NCBI GenBank assembly: GCA_003133425.1
Contig: PKXI01000249.1
Location: 1-7,536 of the forward strand
Direction of reading: 5' to 3'
From: Acidobacteriaceae bacterium
Lineage (GTDB): Bacteria; Acidobacteriota; Terriglobia; Terriglobales; Acidobacteriaceae
Length of the DNA: 7,536 bases
Position 1 is the stretch's first letter; every line of letters begins with the position of its first letter. The notes beneath the pieces are model-generated. The model ran no database searches and was not told where the DNA came from. It saw only the letters and a program-made list of their open reading frames with translations. Positions 1 to 5,848 of the stretch are shown here, piece after piece. Both the position numbers and the translations under genes were made by a program.

Positions 1-26
1 CGACGACTTTAACCACGGGCTGCTAG

Positions 27-136
27 AGCGGTTTCGATTCACATATTGCCATTTGAAGATCATGCGAGGTGGCATTTTCTTGAGGAAAATGCCACTTTGC
101 GTCTATGTTTCTGTAAAGAGCAGAATCGAAACCGCT
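27..136. mobile_element. Putative MITE / nested palindromic element
   Basis: The two ends are perfect 14-bp inverted repeats, AGCGGTTTCGATTC at 27-40 and its exact complement at 123-136. A second palindrome sits inside: GTGGCATTTTC at 69-79 pairs with 85-95 around a 5-base loop, and G-U pairs would extend this stem in RNA. ACATA (41-45) can also pair with TATGT (104-108). TA dinucleotides lie one base outside each terminal repeat (24-25 and 138-139), which fits the TA target duplication known for IS630/Tc1-mariner-type MITEs. There is no room for a transposase. Its position just before punA means it could instead act as a leader hairpin. The structure is seen directly; mobility is inferred. 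Confidence 0.6.
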
Positions 137-152
137 GTAACGGCTACGCCTG

Positions 153-179
153 TAGAATGTCGAAAGCGCACCGTCAGGA
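153..179 (+). promoter_or_regulatory. punA start region: weak -10 and ribosome binding site
   Basis: TAGAAT at 153-158 matches five of six bases of a -10 hexamer, but no convincing -35 lies at the right distance; that position falls inside the right arm of the palindromic element. AGGA at 176-179, six bases before the ATG at 186, is a reasonable ribosome binding site and supports that start. Confidence 0.35.
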
Positions 180-185
180 TTCGAT

Positions 186-1049
186 ATGACTTACTACGAA
201 CAAGTGAATGAGGCAGCAGAGTTCCTTCGCGGCAGATTGGGATCGTTGTCGCCTTGGGTCGGCATCGTCCTGGGTTCCGGACTAGGCGCGGTGGCCGATG
301 CTGTTACCAAACCCATCTTTGTTCCCTACGGGGAGATTCCGCACTTTCCGCAATCGACCGTCGAGGGGCACTCGGGACGAATTGTTGCCGGCCTGCTTGG
401 CGGTGTGCCGGTTGTTGTGATGCAAGGCCGCGTGCACTCTTACGAGGGCTACACGCCGCAGCAGGTGACCTTTCCCATGCGTGTGATGGGGACGCTTGGG
501 GTGCGATCCGTAGTGTTGACCAATGCCGCGGGCGGCATTCAGCAGGGCTACCGCGTTGGTCAACTTCTGGCGCTGGCCGACCACATCAACCAGATGGGCT
601 GGAACCCGCTGACGGGGCCAAACGAGGCACGCTTCGCAATGCGCAAGGGCGCGGGTCTGCGCTTCTTCGACATGACCGAGGCCTACAGCATTCGGCTGCG
701 AGCGCTGGCGAAGGAGGCCGCGACGGAAGAGGGATTTGCGCTGGACGAAGGAGTCTATCTTGCGACTCCGGGGCCGAGCTTCGAGACGCCAGCGGAGATT
801 CGCGCCTTTCGCAATCTGGGGGCTACGCTGGTGGGCATGTCCACGGTGCCGGAGACGATTGTGGCGCGGCATATGGGAATTGAAGTGCTGGGCATTTCGT
901 GCGTGACAAATCTGGCGGCCGGACTGGGTGCAACACCCCTGAGCCACGAAGAGGTTTCAGAGACGGGTCGTCAGGTGGAACGTCGGCTGGCGGGACTGCT
1001 GGAGAGGCTCGCGCCCAAAATCGCAGCAGTATTGGAAGCGGAACGGTGA
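186..1049 (+). CDS. punA: Purine nucleoside phosphorylase, trimeric (PNP/MTAP) family
   Basis: This cytoplasmic salvage enzyme splits purine (deoxy)ribonucleosides with phosphate into free base and (deoxy)ribose-1-phosphate. The 287 residues match the usual length of the trimeric class. Visible motifs in order are GIVLGSGLG (26-34, phosphate-binding Ser31), EGHSGR (60-65), QGRVHSYEGY (80-89, with Arg82, His84 and Tyr86), TNAAGG (112-117), GPSFETPAEIR (196-206, Glu200), GMSTVPE (217-223) and CVTNLAAG (239-246). These line up with the human PNP active site, including Asn242 for human Asn243 and His254 for His257. Asn rather than Asp at 242 points to 6-oxopurines (inosine, guanosine) rather than methylthioadenosine. 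The stop overlaps the udk start, so the two are very likely one operon. The ATG start is backed by an AGGA box. Confidence 0.95.
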   Translation: MTYYEQVNEAAEFLRGRLGSLSPWVGIVLGSGLGAVADAVTKPIFVPYGEIPHFPQSTVEGHSGRIVAGLLGGVPVVVMQGRVHSYEGYTPQQVTFPMRVMGTLGVRSVVLTNAAGGIQQGYRVGQLLALADHINQMGWNPLTGPNEARFAMRKGAGLRFFDMTEAYSIRLRALAKEAATEEGFALDEGVYLATPGPSFETPAEIRAFRNLGATLVGMSTVPETIVARHMGIEVLGISCVTNLAAGLGATPLSHEEVSETGRQVERRLAGLLERLAPKIAAVLEAER

Positions 1050-1729
1050 GCGAGAACGACAACGAAACCGGAAACGAAACAGGCGCGGAGACGCCGCGAC
1101 TGCCTTTTCCGCCCGTGGTGCTGGGCATTGCCGGTTGCTCGGGTTCGGGCAAAACTACCTTGGCGGCTGAGCTGGCGCACGCGCTGGGTGGGATTCACTT
1201 CCATCTCGACAATTACTACCGCGACCTGGGCCACATGCCGTACAGCGAGCGCATCCTGCAGAACTTCGACGATCCGGCGATGATTGAGAGCCCACTGCTG
1301 GCTGCACACGTGGCGGCTTTGGCAAGGGGCGAAACTATTGAGCGGCCAATCTACGACTTCTCAACGCACACCCGCGTCCTGGGGCGCACGGAATACGTCA
1401 CGGCTGGAGCGTTCCTGGTGGTGGAAGGGCTTTTTGCTCTCTACTACCCTGATCTGTTGCCGCTTTACAATCTGCGCGTCTATGTCGATACGCCGGATGA
1501 GCTTTGCTTCGAACGGCGGCTGAAGCGCGACATTGAGCAGCGGGGGCGCACGCCCGAGTCGGTGCGGCGGCAATACGAGGCAACGGTGCGGCCTTCGAGC
1601 ATTGCGTATGTGCGGCCGTCCGCGGTGAACGCCGATCTGCAAGTAGACGGAACCGGGGCACTTGACTGGAAGGTGGAGCGGGTGCTGACAGAGTTGCGCT
1701 CGCGGGGGCTGCTGCTGGGAGCGGAGTAG
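1046..1729 (+). CDS. udk: Uridine kinase
   Basis: It phosphorylates uridine, and commonly cytidine, to the 5'-monophosphate in pyrimidine salvage. I chose the GTG at 1046, which overlaps the punA stop as GTGA and has GGAAG at 1034-1038, giving 227 residues. The frame is open further upstream, but that part is only the shadow of punA. Motifs seen are the Walker A loop GCSGSGKTT (30-38), HLDNYYRDLGHMP (53-65), NFDDP (73-77), the substrate motif IYDFSTHTR (102-110), VVEGLFAL (125-132, Walker B-like) and the lid segment RRLKRDIEQRGR (157-168). All are classic for the uridine kinase/phosphoribulokinase family. The first 20 residues are a low-complexity Asn/Glu/Thr/Gly tail unlike the compact family N-terminus; GTG codons at 1115 and 1118 are possible later starts. 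Translational coupling to punA is likely. Confidence 0.93.
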   Translation: MSENDNETGNETGAETPRLPFPPVVLGIAGCSGSGKTTLAAELAHALGGIHFHLDNYYRDLGHMPYSERILQNFDDPAMIESPLLAAHVAALARGETIERPIYDFSTHTRVLGRTEYVTAGAFLVVEGLFALYYPDLLPLYNLRVYVDTPDELCFERRLKRDIEQRGRTPESVRRQYEATVRPSSIAYVRPSAVNADLQVDGTGALDWKVERVLTELRSRGLLLGAE

Positions 1730-1741
1730 CGCGCCTTCTGG

Positions 1742-1767
1742 AAATTATATAAAATATGATATAGTTT
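1742..1767. promoter_or_regulatory. Candidate promoter and operator of the toxin-antitoxin pair
   Basis: An AT-rich imperfect inverted repeat has 9-base arms, AAATTATAT (1742-1750) and ATATAGTTT (1759-1767), matching at 8 of 9 positions around an 8-base spacer. The spacer and right arm contain TATGAT (1755-1760), a good -10 hexamer; no clear -35 is seen. The repeat reaches the toxin's TTG start at 1766. HigA-type antitoxins generally bind palindromes over their own promoter, so this is the natural place for autorepression. The palindrome is seen directly; its role is inferred. Confidence 0.45.
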
Positions 1768-2142
1768 GAAAGTGAAAGAGTACGCACAAATCCGCTGGGT
1801 GGGCGATGCAAAAGAGGTCCTGAGCGCCTTTCCACTGGAGATCAAGAGTGTGCTCGGATATTCCCTGCGAAGACTGCAGAAAGGCCTGCTCCCGGATTGC
1901 GATGCGCGCCGGATGGAATCGATCGGCAAAGGCGTTTGGGAACTGAAGACCGCCAACGACCGAACCTGGTACCGGCTGATTATCTGACGCGCATCGGCGA
2001 TGCGTTCTATGTTCTGCACGCATTTGAAAAGAGTAGCCGCAAGACAGACCGCCGTGACCTTGAAATTGCAAAGTCGCGTTTGAGATCGGTTCTTGCGCAA
2101 CTGAGGACAGCGAAGGAGGAAGGCGATGGCCAGAAAGACTAG
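1766..2142 (+). pseudogene. higB: HigB/RelE-type toxin (Gp49-like), frameshifted
   Basis: The protein resembles phage-derived Gp49-like HigB toxins, which act as mRNA interferases on the ribosome. The first frame (TTG 1766 or GTG 1772, to TGA at 1985-1987) encodes 73 residues with the family's N-terminal half, including FPLEIKSVLGYSLRRLQKGL and MESIGKGVWELK. The C-terminal half, with YLTRIGDAFYVLHAFEKSS and LEIAKSR, continues in the next frame to TAG at 2140-2142. Restoring one T at 1980-1981 (CTGATTATCTG to CTGATTTATCTG) joins the halves into about 125 residues, a normal length for the family. No classical slippery heptamer is present, so a mutation or an assembly error is likelier than programmed frameshifting. 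As read, the truncated product lacks the conserved C-terminal strand and helix and is probably inactive. The second half overlaps the antitoxin start by 17 bases. Confidence 0.82.
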
Positions 2143-2446
2143 CGTAGTGAATCACGTGACGCGCGGCGACGTGTTGGACGACCTCGGACTGACGCGTTCC
2201 GAGGCAACAGCGCTCAAGGTCAAGGCCGACCTGCTCGATGCCATCCGCAATGAGATCGAAAGAAGAAAGTACACGCAACGCCAACTGGTGGACATCCTCG
2301 ACGAGCACCAGCCGGCAGTCAGCAATTTGTTGCGGGGCAGAATCACTCAGGTAAGCATTGAAAAGCTGCTTCGCTACTCCGACAGACTCGGGATGCGCGC
2401 ACGGTTGAAGGTTCTCCCGGCGACCAAAGCGGTATATGCGGCTTAA
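2126..2446 (+). CDS. higA: HigA-type antitoxin, XRE-family helix-turn-helix protein
   Basis: This is the predicted DNA-binding antitoxin of the preceding toxin. The 106 residues begin with the linker DVLDDLGLTRSEATALKVKA (15-34), typical of short XRE antitoxins partnered with Gp49-like toxins. The helix-turn-helix follows at about 50-72 (TQRQLVDILDEHQPAVSNLLRG), then the segment ITQVSIEKLLRYSDRLG (73-89). A strong ribosome binding site, AAGGAGGA at 2113-2120, lies five bases before the ATG, so it can be translated independently of the broken toxin. The toxin-first order is that of HigBA systems. It should repress its own promoter, probably at the palindrome near 1742-1767, and neutralise HigB when HigB is made. 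The frame is intact, and its stop overlaps the stop of a converging open frame on the other strand. Confidence 0.9.
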   Translation: MARKTSVVNHVTRGDVLDDLGLTRSEATALKVKADLLDAIRNEIERRKYTQRQLVDILDEHQPAVSNLLRGRITQVSIEKLLRYSDRLGMRARLKVLPATKAVYAA

Positions 2447-2580
2447 GCAATCGTCTCGACTCTCCCCTTACCTTTCTTGAAGATGGGGCTTTGGTCCGCG
2501 AATAGTTGCAATGCCTCCTTGACCGCCTTCGCGAGGTGACGCAACAATGCAAACTTTATATAGTCGTGCGAATCCCCAAG
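2443..2580 (-). pseudogene. Possible gene remnant, 45-codon open frame
   Basis: I do not recognise this. A minus-strand frame is open from 2580 down to a TAA whose complement (2443-2445) overlaps the antitoxin stop. It has ordinary codon use and reads as one amphipathic helix (HDYIKFALLRHLAKAVKEAL) followed by a basic tail ending GKGRVETIA. There is a stop just upstream (2581-2583) and no ATG or GTG; the first possible starts are TTG codons at 2545-2547 and 2542-2544. It may be the surviving 3' end of a decayed gene, a very small gene, or chance. Confidence 0.2.
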
Positions 2581-2619
2581 TTACCTAAGCTGAATAAGCC
2601 TCGATCCTGACTCAAGCCG

Positions 2620-3090
2620 CTATTTTGCCGCAGTCAGCGCCTCGACAGGCAGCAGCATGTCTTCCTTGCGCATAACGAGGTTGGTTGCGTTCAAGGTGGC
2701 AAGCTCGAAGCCGTGGCCGTGGGTGATGGCGTCGGTGGGACAGGCTTCAACGCAGTAGCCACAGAAGATGCAGCGGTTGTAGTCGATGTTGTAGACCTTG
2801 GCGTAGCGCTCGGAGGAGGAGATGCGAGTTTCTTCGGTGTTTTCGGCGGCCTCGATGTAAATGCAGTTGGCTGGGCAGGCCGCCGCACACAAAAAGCAGG
2901 CTACGCACTTCTCCAAGCCGTTCTCGTCGCGCTGCAGCACATGGGCGCCACGGTAGCGTTGCTCGAGGACCGCTCCGCGCAGGGGGCCGGGACCGTCAGG
3001 GTAGTTTTCCACCTGCGAGGGTTCCAGCATCTCCCCAAAGGTGATGCTCATACCCTTCACGATGCCGGCGACGTTGCGCACGATCGACAT
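2620..3090 (-). CDS. nuoI: NADH-quinone oxidoreductase subunit I (NuoI), two 4Fe-4S ferredoxin
   Basis: NuoI is the membrane-arm-facing ferredoxin subunit of respiratory complex I and carries clusters N6a and N6b, which pass electrons toward NuoB and quinone. With the ATG at 3090 the protein has 156 residues; a GTG at 3126 would add 12. Both cluster motifs are complete: CVACFLCAAACP (Cys 62, 65, 68, 72) and CIFCGYCVEACP (Cys 107, 110, 113, 117). The family segments YRGAHVLQ, NCIYIEAAE and ERYAKVYNIDYNRC are present, as is TDAITHGHGFELA after the second motif. Neither start has a good ribosome binding site; TATACT six bases before the ATG could instead be the -10 of a leaderless transcript. 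No other nuo gene is in the window, although nuoI usually sits inside a nuoA-N cluster. A stand-alone ferredoxin role is possible but less likely. Confidence 0.9.
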   Translation of the reverse strand: MSIVRNVAGIVKGMSITFGEMLEPSQVENYPDGPGPLRGAVLEQRYRGAHVLQRDENGLEKCVACFLCAAACPANCIYIEAAENTEETRISSSERYAKVYNIDYNRCIFCGYCVEACPTDAITHGHGFELATLNATNLVMRKEDMLLPVEALTAAK

Positions 3091-3096
3091 GAGCCC

Positions 3097-3102
3097 AGTA
3101 TA
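3097..3102 (-). promoter_or_regulatory. Candidate -10 element for nuoI
   Basis: On the minus strand TATACT lies exactly six bases before the preferred ATG of nuoI. That is the distance expected between a -10 hexamer and a transcription start, so the message could begin at or next to the ATG without a leader. No clear -35 is present. This is weak evidence, offered mainly because no Shine-Dalgarno site is visible. Confidence 0.25.
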
Positions 3103-3356
3103 CGATGGAACGCGGACGACGTTCACCGTTCGGATGCGGGTTTGGGCCGTTTTGATGCTGGGGTTGGGTTTAGGAACGGCGGACGCGCAGAATCAGCCGT
3201 GATCTACGCCGCTGGGCCAGGTGGAAGGCACAGGTATGGGCCAGGCGCGAGCCAGACCGAGAGCGACGATATGGGGGATGAACGTCCGGCCCGCTGGGTA
3301 CACGACCTGGCGGCCGTCCGGGTTTTGACGGCGCGGGAGCAGGAGCGCACCCATTT

Positions 3357-3392
3357 CGCGGGTATCCGCAAAATCTCTTGCGGCTACCCGCG
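3357..3392 (-). terminator. Strong stem-loop after the lipoprotein gene, possible terminator
   Basis: The arms CGCGGGTATCCGCAA (3357-3371) and TTGCGGCTACCCGCG (3378-3392) pair at 14 of 15 positions around a six-base loop, and the stem begins five bases after the lipoprotein stop codon. Position and stability suggest transcript-end formation or 3'-end protection. No U-tract follows in either direction, so it is not a textbook intrinsic terminator. Confidence 0.45.
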
Positions 3393-3397
3393 GGATC

Positions 3398-4879
3398 CTA
3401 CATCTTCGGATGCTCCTCATTTTTCTGCTGAGGAGCTTGCCGCTGTTGCTGCTGTGGAGCAGCCTGGCGCTGTTGCTGTTGTGGAGGCGCTTGCCGCTGC
3501 TGCTGTTGTGGAGGCGCTTGCCGCTGCTGCTGTTGCTGGACAGCCTGGCGCTGCTGCTGTTGTTGCTGCTGTTGTTGACGTTGCTGCTGTTGCTGTAGCT
3601 GTTGTTGCTGAACCGCCTGGCGCTCTTGCTGTTGTGGGGCCGCCTGACGCTGTTGCTGCTGTTGCTGCTGCTGTTGACGTTGCTGCTGTTGCTGTAGCTG
3701 TTGCTGCTGAACCGCCTGACGCTGTTGCTGTTGTGGGGGCGCCTGACGCTGTTGCTGTTGCGGGGCCGCCTGACGCTGCTGTTCTTGCGGTGACGCCTGA
3801 CGTTGCTGCTGCTGAGGATATGTCTGGCGTTGTTGTTCTTGCTGAACCGCCTGGCGTTGTTGTTGCTGTTGCGGAGATCCCTGGCGCTGTTGCTGATCTG
3901 CCTGACGTTGCTGCTGTTGCGGAACCTGCTGATTGCGCATCGGTGATGCCGCTGGGGCCCTCATGTTGCGATCGGCAGCAAGCGGGTGGTTGGCGGCCAC
4001 GTTGGCTGGGCGGCCATGATTAACGTTGGCAAACTGAGCCCGGTTGGTGCTGGCAGCGCGTTCGTTCTGAACCTGTGTGCTCATGGGCGCGGAATGTTGC
4101 TCGCGAAGTGCCGACAATTCCGCCGGCCTGGCGCGCAGCTGCACACCACCTGCTCCGCCGTTGAAGCTTACGCGGGTGCCGCCCCTGTTGTTTCCACCAA
4201 CTGAGCGCTCGTAGACGTTGTGCGAGTAGGACATGTTGATGTTATTGACCGAGCGGTTGTAGTTGAAGTGGCCGCCACCCCAATAACCGCCTTCGTAGCC
4301 GAAGCCTATATACCCAAAACCGTAGTTGATGCCGCCATAGTAGCCGACATGTCTGCCCCAGTAGCCGCGGTAAAAGCCGTAGCGGTTGTGATAGAAGCCC
4401 CAGTAGCCTGGCGTCCAAAGTGCGCCCTCGTAGGGAGCCTCAACCCAGGCGCCGGGCACCCAGAAATAGCCCTCGGGCGACCAGGCCCAGTAGCCGGGTG
4501 TCCAGATATAGTCGTCGCCGGGAGAATATGGCTGTTCGTAGTTGGGCAAGGGCGGAGGCGGCTCAGGAGCGTAGGCATACGGCTGTTCGCCGTAACCCGG
4601 ATCATCTGAACTCTGGTCGGGCGGCTGGTAAGAGCCATTCCCCTGGTCCGGCGGAGGCGGGCTCTGCTGATAGCTGGGAGGAGCAGCGGATGCGTATTGC
4701 GCTGAGTCGTTTGAATCGGGCGCCAGGTTGACCGCCGCCGGGTCTGCGCCTTGATCCTGCGCGCCTGCCTGGTTCGCATTTGCGGAGACCTGGTTTGATT
4801 TCGCATGGCATCCGGCGGTCGAAAGGACTATTGCCAGCGAAAGCAATTGGAATTTTCTAAGATTGAAAAAATGGCTCAT
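3398..4879 (-). CDS. Lipoprotein with WxPGxW repeats and a polyglutamine-rich C-terminal tail
   Basis: No specific function is known to me. The 493 residues start with a lipoprotein signal (Lys/Arg-containing N-terminus, hydrophobic 10-22, lipobox STAGC with Cys24), so it should be anchored to a membrane on the periplasmic or outer side. A Pro/Gln/Asp-rich linker (about 25-120) leads to three aromatic repeats, YIWTPGYW (124-131), YFWVPGAW (138-145) and ALWTPGYW (153-160), of the WxxGxW/YXWGXW repeat type. A Gly/Tyr-rich stretch (161-204) and an NRSVNNIN segment (208-215) follow. Residues 317-486 are almost entirely Gln with Arg, Ala and Pro, built from RQAPPQQQQ-like units. GAAGG at 4886-4890 supports the ATG start. 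Proteins with the aromatic part followed by a low-complexity tail are common in acidobacteria, with unproven surface or envelope roles. It could be cotranscribed with the secreted-protein gene 80 bases upstream. Confidence 0.85.
   Translation of the reverse strand: MSHFFNLRKFQLLSLAIVLSTAGCHAKSNQVSANANQAGAQDQGADPAAVNLAPDSNDSAQYASAAPPSYQQSPPPPDQGNGSYQPPDQSSDDPGYGEQPYAYAPEPPPPLPNYEQPYSPGDDYIWTPGYWAWSPEGYFWVPGAWVEAPYEGALWTPGYWGFYHNRYGFYRGYWGRHVGYYGGINYGFGYIGFGYEGGYWGGGHFNYNRSVNNINMSYSHNVYERSVGGNNRGGTRVSFNGGAGGVQLRARPAELSALREQHSAPMSTQVQNERAASTNRAQFANVNHGRPANVAANHPLAADRNMRAPAASPMRNQQVPQQQQRQADQQQRQGSPQQQQQRQAVQQEQQRQTYPQQQQRQASPQEQQRQAAPQQQQRQAPPQQQQRQAVQQQQLQQQQQRQQQQQQQQQRQAAPQQQERQAVQQQQLQQQQQRQQQQQQQQQRQAVQQQQQRQAPPQQQQRQAPPQQQQRQAAPQQQQRQAPQQKNEEHPKM
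3422..3931. repeat. Imperfect CAG/CAA repeat region with tandem duplications
   Basis: This block encodes the Gln-rich tail. It is a mix of CAG and CAA codons on the minus strand broken by Arg-Gln-Ala-Pro codons. Two nested periods are visible. One is a perfect 27-bp tandem duplication (3481-3507 and 3508-3534), one unit of the nine-residue repeat. The other is a 99-bp period in which residues 387-413 are repeated identically at 420-446 (3641-3721 and 3542-3622). Such tracts are prone to slippage and length change. Confidence 0.85.
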
Positions 4880-4959
4880 TTCACACCTTCACACAGCTTG
4901 GATGCTAGGAGAGGCATGCGAGGCGCGACTGATCATTATTAACCATCACCGGCTGGGAG

Positions 4960-5841
4960 CTAATGGCGGGCGCGGGGAGGGGCGGACTGGCCGTGGTTGT
5001 TGGCTGGGGGCGTGGTGACAGGCCTGCGCTCCTGAACCGGCTTGACCAGTCTCTGGCAGAGCTGCGAATCCTGTCCGCGCAGCAAGTCCGAAACTGCATC
5101 CTGGGCGCGGCACAGGCGAAGTTCCATGTCGTCGGCATCCTTGCCCAGCAGTTGCATGGTTCGCTCCAGACCGCTGAAGGGGTCAAGGTCGTAGCGGAAG
5201 ACGATGTCATCGGGCGCCTTCTTCTTGTTGTCGTAGTCGAAGTGGCTCCAGGTGGCGATGAGTTTGCGCCCGTTGGGCTCTGCGATGCCCGCGTAGATTT
5301 GCGTCCATTCGACGCCAGGCGGCGTATTGGCGCTCCACAGTGGCACTCCCTGGCCGCCGTGAGTCCAACGAGCGGACCAACCGTGCTGCCTTACGTCGTA
5401 GTAAAAGGCGGTGAAGTAGGTATTTGCGGCGCAGTCGCGACAGTTATCGTAGAGAATTGCCAACTCCTCGGGCGCACCATCGGCAAAGCGCATCCAGTCG
5501 AGCCAGCGCATATTCACTCCTTTGATCAGGGGCGTAATGCTGTGATTGGTGAGCGATGCGCTCCAGACGGAGAAGGCGTCAGCGTCGGCAGCCGACTGCG
5601 GGGTGGCGCGTTTGGTGGTGACGATCAGCGCCGCATCGTACTCGACAGCGATCTCGCGAATCGCGCTCCAATCCTCAACAGCGAGCGAACGCGTGACCCA
5701 GACGATGACGTCCTGATCCTTGGGAGAGTGGAAGTCAATCCAGTGGAAATCGGCGGGAGCCTGCTGGGCAAAGAGAGACGATGCGGCGGCAAGTACGACT
5801 GCGATTAAACAAAGACTCCGCCGGACAATGACACAACGCAT
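4960..5841 (-). CDS. Secreted protein of unknown function
   Basis: I do not recognise a family. The 293 residues begin with a clear Sec signal peptide: MRCVIVRR, hydrophobic 10-23, and probable cleavage after LFA at 23-25. The mature part looks like a globular extracytoplasmic domain rich in Trp and aromatics, with segments such as WIDFHSPKDQDVIVWVTRSL, NMRWLDWMRFADG and YFTAFYYDVRQHGWSARW. A C-x-x-C pair (Cys134 and Cys137, in DNCRDC) and two later Cys (244, 262) could form disulfides. The last 25 residues are a Pro/Arg/Asn-rich disordered tail. No ribosome binding site is seen before the ATG, but TGCTATACC, an extended -10-like element, lies seven bases upstream. The lipoprotein gene follows after 80 bases, so the two envelope proteins may be transcribed together. 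Confidence 0.8.
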   Translation of the reverse strand: MRCVIVRRSLCLIAVVLAAASSLFAQQAPADFHWIDFHSPKDQDVIVWVTRSLAVEDWSAIREIAVEYDAALIVTTKRATPQSAADADAFSVWSASLTNHSITPLIKGVNMRWLDWMRFADGAPEELAILYDNCRDCAANTYFTAFYYDVRQHGWSARWTHGGQGVPLWSANTPPGVEWTQIYAGIAEPNGRKLIATWSHFDYDNKKKAPDDIVFRYDLDPFSGLERTMQLLGKDADDMELRLCRAQDAVSDLLRGQDSQLCQRLVKPVQERRPVTTPPANNHGQSAPPRARH

Positions 5842-5848
5842 GAGTCTA

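Larger units (their letters stand above)
3091..3397. other. Intergenic region without a convincing gene
   Basis: This stretch separates nuoI from the stop of the Gln-rich lipoprotein gene. A minus-strand frame (3193-3420) is open but resembles no known protein and runs into the lipoprotein's coding end. It holds a strong stem-loop at 3357-3392, a smaller perfect hairpin at 3313-3332 (GCCGTC / GACGGC), and the nuoI start region next to 3090, with TATACT at 3097-3102 on the minus strand. I see no RNA gene. Confidence 0.5.

Noticed and set aside
899..1045. Upstream extension of the udk frame to an ATG at 899
   Set aside because: These 49 codons lie inside punA and encode low-complexity sequence unlike any uridine kinase; the GTG at 1046 has a ribosome binding site and the usual stop-start overlap.
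1978..1987. Programmed -1 frameshift site in the toxin
   Set aside because: The sequence CTGATTATCTGA contains no X-XXY-YYZ slippery heptamer, and no stimulatory stem-loop was evident just downstream.
3193..3420. 75-codon minus-strand frame after the lipoprotein gene
   Set aside because: It overlaps the lipoprotein coding end and the stem-loop, has no ribosome binding site, and resembles no known protein.
3410..3598. Leucine-rich plus-strand frame resembling a membrane protein
   Set aside because: CTG/TTG codons are the complement of the Gln codons in the lipoprotein gene, so the hydrophobicity is an artefact of the repeat.
2713..4023. Long plus-strand open frame of 436 codons rich in Ala and Val
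   Set aside because: It is the antisense shadow of nuoI and of the CAG/CAA tract, where GCT/GTT-type codons arise automatically; no recognisable domain or signal is present.
4963..5808. 281-codon plus-strand frame opposite the secreted-protein gene
   Set aside because: The minus-strand frame has a signal peptide and plausible folded-domain composition, while this one shows neither; it is an antisense shadow.
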